Part shown: positions 49,628 through 53,527 of the stretch, one piece after another
Numbering within the stretch: the stretch's first letter is position 1
Layout: each line of letters starts with the position of its first letter
NCBI RefSeq assembly: GCF_009735685.1
Contig: NZ_WHPN01000271.1
Location: forward strand, 1-53,527
Direction of reading: 5' to 3'
DNA length: 53,527 nt
Source of the DNA: Streptomyces lycii
GTDB taxonomy: Bacteria > Actinomycetota > Actinomycetes > Streptomycetales > Streptomycetaceae
Program-made: the position numbers and the translations under genes
Notes under the pieces: generated by a model
Told to the model about the DNA's origin: nothing
Database searches by the model: none
Seen by the model: the letters and a program-made list of their open reading frames with translations, nothing else

Positions 49628-51057
49628 CGTCCGCCCCCACGCCCGCCGCCGCGGACCACACCACCCGGCTCGGCACCGACCCGGTGGGCCGGCTGCTGTG
49701 GCGCGCCTGCACCCAGACCACCGCCGCGGTCGGCGTGTACGGCATCTACGCCCTGACCAACGCCTGGTTCGTCGGCCGCGGCGTGGGCGACACCGCGATG
49801 GCCGCGGTCAACCTGGCCGCCCCGCTGCTGCTGTTGCTCGGCGCGGTGTCCACCACCGTCGGCGCGGGCGGCGCCTCCCTGATCTCCCGTGCCCTGGGCG
49901 CCGGAGACCACCGGACCGCCGCCCGTGCGGCGGGCAACTCCTTCGCGCTGTTCTGGGCCTGCGCCACCGCCACCACCGTGCTCGGCCTGGTCTTCCTCGA
50001 CCCGCTGCTCACCCTGCTCGGCGCCACCGGGGAACTCCGCGCGACCGCCCGCCCCTACGCCGCGGTGCTGTTGTGCGGGGCCCTGGTGTCCACCGGCTTC
50101 TCCAGCCTGGTGCGAGCCGAGGGCCGGATGGGCTTCTCCACCCTGCTGTGGCTCGTGCCCGTCGCCGTACAGATCACCCTCGACCCGCTGCTGATCTTCG
50201 GCTTCGGCCTGGGAGTACGGGGTGCCGCGCTCGGCACCGTCGGCGGCCAGGCCGTCTCCGCGGCGATGAGCCTCTGGTTCTTCTTCCTGCAGGCCCGCCG
50301 TCCCTACCGGGTCGGCCTGCGGGACCTGCTGCCCCACGGTCCGACGCTGCGCGCGCTGCTGGGCGTCGGGCTGCCCTCGTTCCTGGCCGGCACCGGTGTG
50401 ACACTCCTGGCCGTCCTCGTCAACGCCACGCTCGCGGCCACCGGGTCGGCCACCGCGCTCGCCGCCTACGCCGTCTGCGCCCGTCTGCAGACCTTCGTGA
50501 TGATGCCGCACACCGGTATCAGCCAGGGACTGCAGCCCATCGTCGGCTACAACACCGGCCGCGGACTGCCCGGCCGCGCCCTCAAAGCCCGCGACTACGC
50601 GCTGCTCGCCTCCCTCCTGTACGGACTGCTCACCGCCGCCGCCCTCGCCGCGCTGGCCAGACCCCTGGCCGGGGTGTTCCTGAACGACCCCGGCACCGTC
50701 ACCGCCGCCGCACAGGCACTGCCGGTCATCGCGGTCGGGCTGACCGTCGCCGGGATCGGCCCGCTGGTGGCGGCCTACGCCCAGTCACTGGGCCGGCCGG
50801 CGCCCGCGTACCTGATCTCCATCGGAACGCTGCTCCTGATCAAGGTCCCGCTGATCGCCGTCCTCGGCCGGCTGGGCACCGGAGGCGTCTGGACCGCGCT
50901 GGCCACCGGCGAAGTGGCGACCGCGGCCGTCGCGCTGCTGCTGATGCGGCGCCTGCGCGGCGCTGCCGGCGGGCTCGGGGAGCGCGGCCGGCCGAGGCGG
51001 TTGCCGGGCCGCCCCGGCCGGGAGCGTCAGCGCGGGCTGCCCGGGGGCGGGCGTTGA
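49624..51057 (+). CDS. MATE-family multidrug efflux transporter
   Basis: 477 aa with about 12 membrane helices in two halves. GVYGIYALTNAWFVGRGVGDTAMAAVNLAAPLLLLLGAVSTTVGAGGASLISRALGAGDHRTA and the second-half LGVGLPSFLAGTGVTLLAVLVNATLAATGSATALAAYAVCARLQTFVMMPHTGISQGLQPIVGYNTG are MATE/NorM signatures. Na+- or H+-driven drug efflux. The basic C-terminal tail after RRLRGAAGG is probably unstructured. Translationally coupled to the kinase upstream. Confidence 0.93.
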   Translation: MTSAPTPAAADHTTRLGTDPVGRLLWRACTQTTAAVGVYGIYALTNAWFVGRGVGDTAMAAVNLAAPLLLLLGAVSTTVGAGGASLISRALGAGDHRTAARAAGNSFALFWACATATTVLGLVFLDPLLTLLGATGELRATARPYAAVLLCGALVSTGFSSLVRAEGRMGFSTLLWLVPVAVQITLDPLLIFGFGLGVRGAALGTVGGQAVSAAMSLWFFFLQARRPYRVGLRDLLPHGPTLRALLGVGLPSFLAGTGVTLLAVLVNATLAATGSATALAAYAVCARLQTFVMMPHTGISQGLQPIVGYNTGRGLPGRALKARDYALLASLLYGLLTAAALAALARPLAGVFLNDPGTVTAAAQALPVIAVGLTVAGIGPLVAAYAQSLGRPAPAYLISIGTLLLIKVPLIAVLGRLGTGGVWTALATGEVATAAVALLLMRRLRGAAGGLGERGRPRRLPGRPGRERQRGLPGGGR

Positions 51058-51081
51058 CGTGGTGTCGGTCCGCCGGGTCCG

Positions 51082-53025
51082 CTACTCGTAGACCCGCACC
51101 CAGTCGACCTCGAAGACCGCGGGCCGGAGGCCGCCGTCGCCGGTGAAGTTGTCGAGTTGGATGTTGAGGTGTCCCGAGGGCATCGACTGGATGTCACCGC
51201 GGTCGGAGTCCGCGCCGCCGGAGAGGCGGAACCACTCGGCTCCGTCGACGTAGCCGACCAGTGCCTCCGCGGTCCACTCGAACGCGAAGTTGTGCCACTC
51301 GTTCATGTCCACCGGGCAGAGGTCGCGGCGTTCCTTCTTGTCCGAAGGGCTCTCCGGATAGTGCAGGAACGCCGTGAGGCACTGCGCGTCGGGGTCGGAG
51401 TACTCGACCCAGTCGTACTCCCCGTTCTCGAGACGGTTGCCCTCGGTGGGCCAGATCAGGTGCAGTGCGTGGTAGAGGCCGCCGCTGGAGCCGGTGTTCT
51501 CCGAGCGTGACCGGATCTCCCACCGGCCGTACTGGGCGTCGCGCTTCTGCCGGAGCCATCCCGTGTCGCCGTTGGCCTCGCCGCGCATGGTCAGCATGCC
51601 GTCCGCCACGGTGCTGTTCTTCGCGCACCGGCGGCCGTTCCCGGCATGGCCCTCCCAGCACCCTTCCGTGCCGCCGACCTCACCGGAGGGCGTGGCCCAC
51701 TTCGCGGGGTCGACCGCGCCGGTGTAGTCGAACTCGTCCGAGACCGGCAGCGGCGTACCCCAGCCGTACCGGTCGGCGGCCTGCGTCCGGTCGGCTCCCT
51801 GGTCGCCGCCGTGCGTGACGTCGAGCCCGTAGATCTTGACCTCGCCGTAGTTGTCGGCGCTGCACGGGGAGGAGTTCCCGCAGTGCGCCTGGGTGTAGGC
51901 GCCGGTCTTGAAGTAGTTGGTGGAGTCGGAGTGGCCGATCGTGGTCTCCAGCTCACCGTTGTAGTAGATCTCGATCTCGCCGTCGCTCACCACGTACTTG
52001 ATCTCGAAGACCGTGCCGAGTTCGTAGGCGTCGGTGATCAGGTGGTGGTTGGTGGTGTCGTCCTTGGTGATCCAGAGCTTCGAACCCTCCAGCCGCAGCG
52101 CGGTGACATCGTCGCCGCCGCCGTGGATCTGGGCGCCGACGACCTCGGGCTTGTCCTCGGGCAGGTGGGTGAAGGCCTCCCGGACCGTCATGGTGTGGGT
52201 GCCGGACGTCGAGGACCATTCGATCTCGTCCCCGCCGCCGCTCTCCATCTCCCGCAGCTCCGAGCGCGGATTGCTGGAGCCGCTGGTGGTGACGCCGTTG
52301 ACGGGCGCACGGAACCGCACGGCGTCCCCGGGCTCGGGAACGAGGAAGAAGGGGTCGTGGGAGTACGTGGCGAGCTGGGGCTGGAAGATCTCGGTGGGGT
52401 CCTCGTCGTCACCGATGGGAAGGGTCACCTTCCAGTCGCTCAGATCGAGCACGTCGGACGGGAGCTTGGTCTCACCGCCGCCGTCACCGTCGGCCGGGCC
52501 GCCCCAGATCTCGACCTCGGTGAGGCTGTTCCAGTCGCCCTCGCCGTCACCGGTGTAGCCGTGGCCGAGGTAGCGGACCTTCGAGGTCTGAACGGGGTCG
52601 AAGCCGAACGACTCCAGGGCCGTCGTCGTACCGCTGGTCTCGCCGTCATGGACGGTGGCCCACGCCGACCCGTTCCAGTACTGGAGCTGGAAGACGTTCT
52701 GCCGGGTGGTGCCCTTGTGCACCGCCAGCTCGACGCGGGAGACCGTCATCGTCGCGCCGAGGTCGAACTGCAGCCAGGCGCCGTCCCCTTCGCCGGACCA
52801 GCGGGTGCCGTAGTCGCCGTCCACGACGTTCCCGGGCACGTTCCCGTCGTGGGTGCTGGCTGTGACGGCGCCGGCGGCCGGGGTGATCGGGGAATCGGCG
52901 CTGTGCGCGGTGGCCGGCGCGAGCAGCATGGCCAGGACGGCCATCACCGGGGCAAGGGCGGCGAATGCCAACGGCCGCCGCCCGCCCCTGCGGGGTAAGA
53001 AGCGGGACGCCAGGGTGTGTCTCAC
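51082..53025 (-). CDS. Secreted three-module enzyme: discoidin-like CBM - PL7 alginate lyase - GH16
   Basis: 647 aa; GTG after GAGGAGGAGCAACCT. Signal peptide to about residue 43. Residues 45-175: F5/8 type C (CBM32-like) module (VVDGDYGTRWSGEGDGAWLQFDLG ... EVEIWGG). Residues 188-405: PL7 lyase with all three motifs, RSELRE (254-259), QIH (299-301) and YFKTGAYTQ (371-379). Residues 420-647: GH16-like lectin-fold domain (SDEFDYTGAVDPAKW; MLTMRGE; YGRWEIRSRSENTG) with catalytic E536-Y-D-W-V-E541 in the ExDxxE pattern. Lyase plus glycosidase in one chain is unusual and points to uronate-rich algal or bacterial polysaccharide. Confidence 0.9.
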   Translation of the reverse strand: MRHTLASRFLPRRGGRRPLAFAALAPVMAVLAMLLAPATAHSADSPITPAAGAVTASTHDGNVPGNVVDGDYGTRWSGEGDGAWLQFDLGATMTVSRVELAVHKGTTRQNVFQLQYWNGSAWATVHDGETSGTTTALESFGFDPVQTSKVRYLGHGYTGDGEGDWNSLTEVEIWGGPADGDGGGETKLPSDVLDLSDWKVTLPIGDDEDPTEIFQPQLATYSHDPFFLVPEPGDAVRFRAPVNGVTTSGSSNPRSELREMESGGGDEIEWSSTSGTHTMTVREAFTHLPEDKPEVVGAQIHGGGDDVTALRLEGSKLWITKDDTTNHHLITDAYELGTVFEIKYVVSDGEIEIYYNGELETTIGHSDSTNYFKTGAYTQAHCGNSSPCSADNYGEVKIYGLDVTHGGDQGADRTQAADRYGWGTPLPVSDEFDYTGAVDPAKWATPSGEVGGTEGCWEGHAGNGRRCAKNSTVADGMLTMRGEANGDTGWLRQKRDAQYGRWEIRSRSENTGSSGGLYHALHLIWPTEGNRLENGEYDWVEYSDPDAQCLTAFLHYPESPSDKKERRDLCPVDMNEWHNFAFEWTAEALVGYVDGAEWFRLSGGADSDRGDIQSMPSGHLNIQLDNFTGDGGLRPAVFEVDWVRVYE

Positions 53026-53241
53026 AGGTTGCTCCTCCTCATGCGGTTCTGCTGCGGAATCCCGGCTTCACCGGCCGGGTGTCGGGCGGACCGGAGATCG
53101 GCGCGGACGGGGCGCACCGGAAGCGAGCGGGCGCGCCGCACGAGCCGTCGGCCCGGTCGGTGTGGTCGGCGCCGGAGCATTCGCACAGCTCGCGCCCGGT
53201 CGTTGCTTCCGTTCGTGGTCCGGCTCACTCCGTCCGCGCGG

Positions 53242-53335
53242 TGGTGCCGCCCGGGGTGTCACGGGCGGGCCGGTCCCGACGACTACAGCAGCCCCGGGAT
53301 TGTTCATCATGTGCTTCCGTTGCGATGAACAACCC
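53242..53335 (+). repeat. Dispersed 94-bp element, copy C
   Basis: Ungapped with copies A and B. The hairpin is longest here: TTGTTCATC pairs with GATGAACAA (9 bp). The element is divergent from, and about 217 bp upstream of, the secreted PL7-GH16 gene. Confidence 0.8.
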
Positions 53336-53374
53336 TCTTCTCCGGGCCCTCTTCTCCGGGCCCTCCTCTCCGGG
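53333..53374. repeat. Three 14-bp tandem repeats
   Basis: CCCTCTTCTCCGGG twice, then CCCTCCTCTCCGGG, starting at the end of copy C. Confidence 0.85.
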
Positions 53375-53395
53375 GGAGTGGGCCCACCTCGTCGC

Positions 53396-53445
53396 CGGGC
53401 CCGCGGTGCCCGTCCGGCGGCGGGCCCGCGGTGCCCGTCCGGCGG
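53396..53445. repeat. Perfect 25-bp tandem duplication
   Basis: Units at 53396-53420 and 53421-53445 are identical (CGGGCCCGCGGTGCC ... CCGGCGG). Confidence 0.9.
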
Positions 53446-53527
53446 ACTGTCGGGCCGTGGCCGCGGAGCGGAGCGGCCTTGCGCCGCTTGCGGCACGTGC
53501 GATGTCCGGGGGCGCGGGCCCGGCCGT

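Larger units (their letters stand above)
53026..53527. other. Upstream region with repeats to window end
   Basis: No gene seen. It holds copy C of the 94-bp element and two sets of tandem repeats. Confidence 0.5.

Noticed and set aside
1..53527. Insertion sequences, tRNA or rRNA genes
   Set aside because: I looked for transposase motifs with terminal repeats, cloverleaf-like segments with T-arm sequence, and rRNA-conserved blocks and saw none. A tRNAscan/ISfinder run would be decisive.

Overview
The window looks like a stretch of Streptomyces (or close relative) chromosome. GC content is very high throughout, GTG starts with GGAGG-type ribosome binding sites are common, many genes overlap as GTGA/ATGA, and there are Streptomyces-type families (DUF6230/DUF6114, DUF6223-like, CGNR regulators, CebR-type operators). 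The content is accessory: regulators, secreted carbohydrate enzymes, small catabolic and biosynthetic islands and decayed genes. I see no tRNA, rRNA, insertion sequence or CRISPR array.

Layout. 0-6.5 kb: a large secreted PA14/beta-propeller/CBM6/DUF1080 protein, a CGNR regulator divergent from a HAD dehalogenase, an F420/FMN split-barrel oxidoreductase and a lipoprotein. 6.8-15.9 kb: a divergent catabolic locus. The leftward operon is PfkB kinase - class I aldolase - TauE exporter - zinc alcohol dehydrogenase - MHS-type symporter; the rightward operon is DeoR regulator - enolase-superfamily dehydratase - aldehyde dehydrogenase. The kinase, aldolase and regulator resemble E. coli YihV, YihT and YihW, so I read this as a sulfosugar (sulfoquinovose-like) sulfoglycolysis island ending in sulfolactate export. 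No sugar isomerase or sulfoquinovosidase is present, and an acid-sugar dehydratase is unexpectedly present. 15.9-25.9 kb: small metabolic and regulatory genes, including TetR- and MarR-controlled units with clear operators, a decayed GerW/YtfJ gene, a cold-shock gene and a small lipoprotein.

26.2-33.5 kb: a compact, apparently undescribed terpenoid-type cluster: DUF6230 - DUF6114 - a fusion of a squalene/phytoene-synthase-like domain to a cis-prenyltransferase, then an F420-type oxidoreductase, a GMC oxidoreductase, a P450 and a PAP2 phosphatase. 33.8-44.3 kb: an FGE-like protein, a secreted GH43 enzyme, VOC, GPP34, DoxX, aminoglycoside-phosphotransferase-like, TetR/methyltransferase and hydrolase genes, a possible 25-aa peptide gene and a decayed serine hydrolase. 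44.6-53.0 kb: a GH6 cellulase with CebR boxes divergent from a LacI regulator, an acetyltransferase-TetR pair, a kinase-MATE pair, and a secreted CBM-PL7-GH16 enzyme.

A 94-bp sequence occurs three times without gaps (5583-5676, 25991-26084, 53242-53335). It carries a conserved hairpin with a compensatory base change. Each copy lies upstream of a gene for an exported or lipid-anchored protein, in the same orientation relative to that gene. This and the SQS-cis-prenyltransferase fusion are the strongest novelty candidates. Many gaps between genes, and one gene, also carry perfect short tandem duplications (14-38 bp units).
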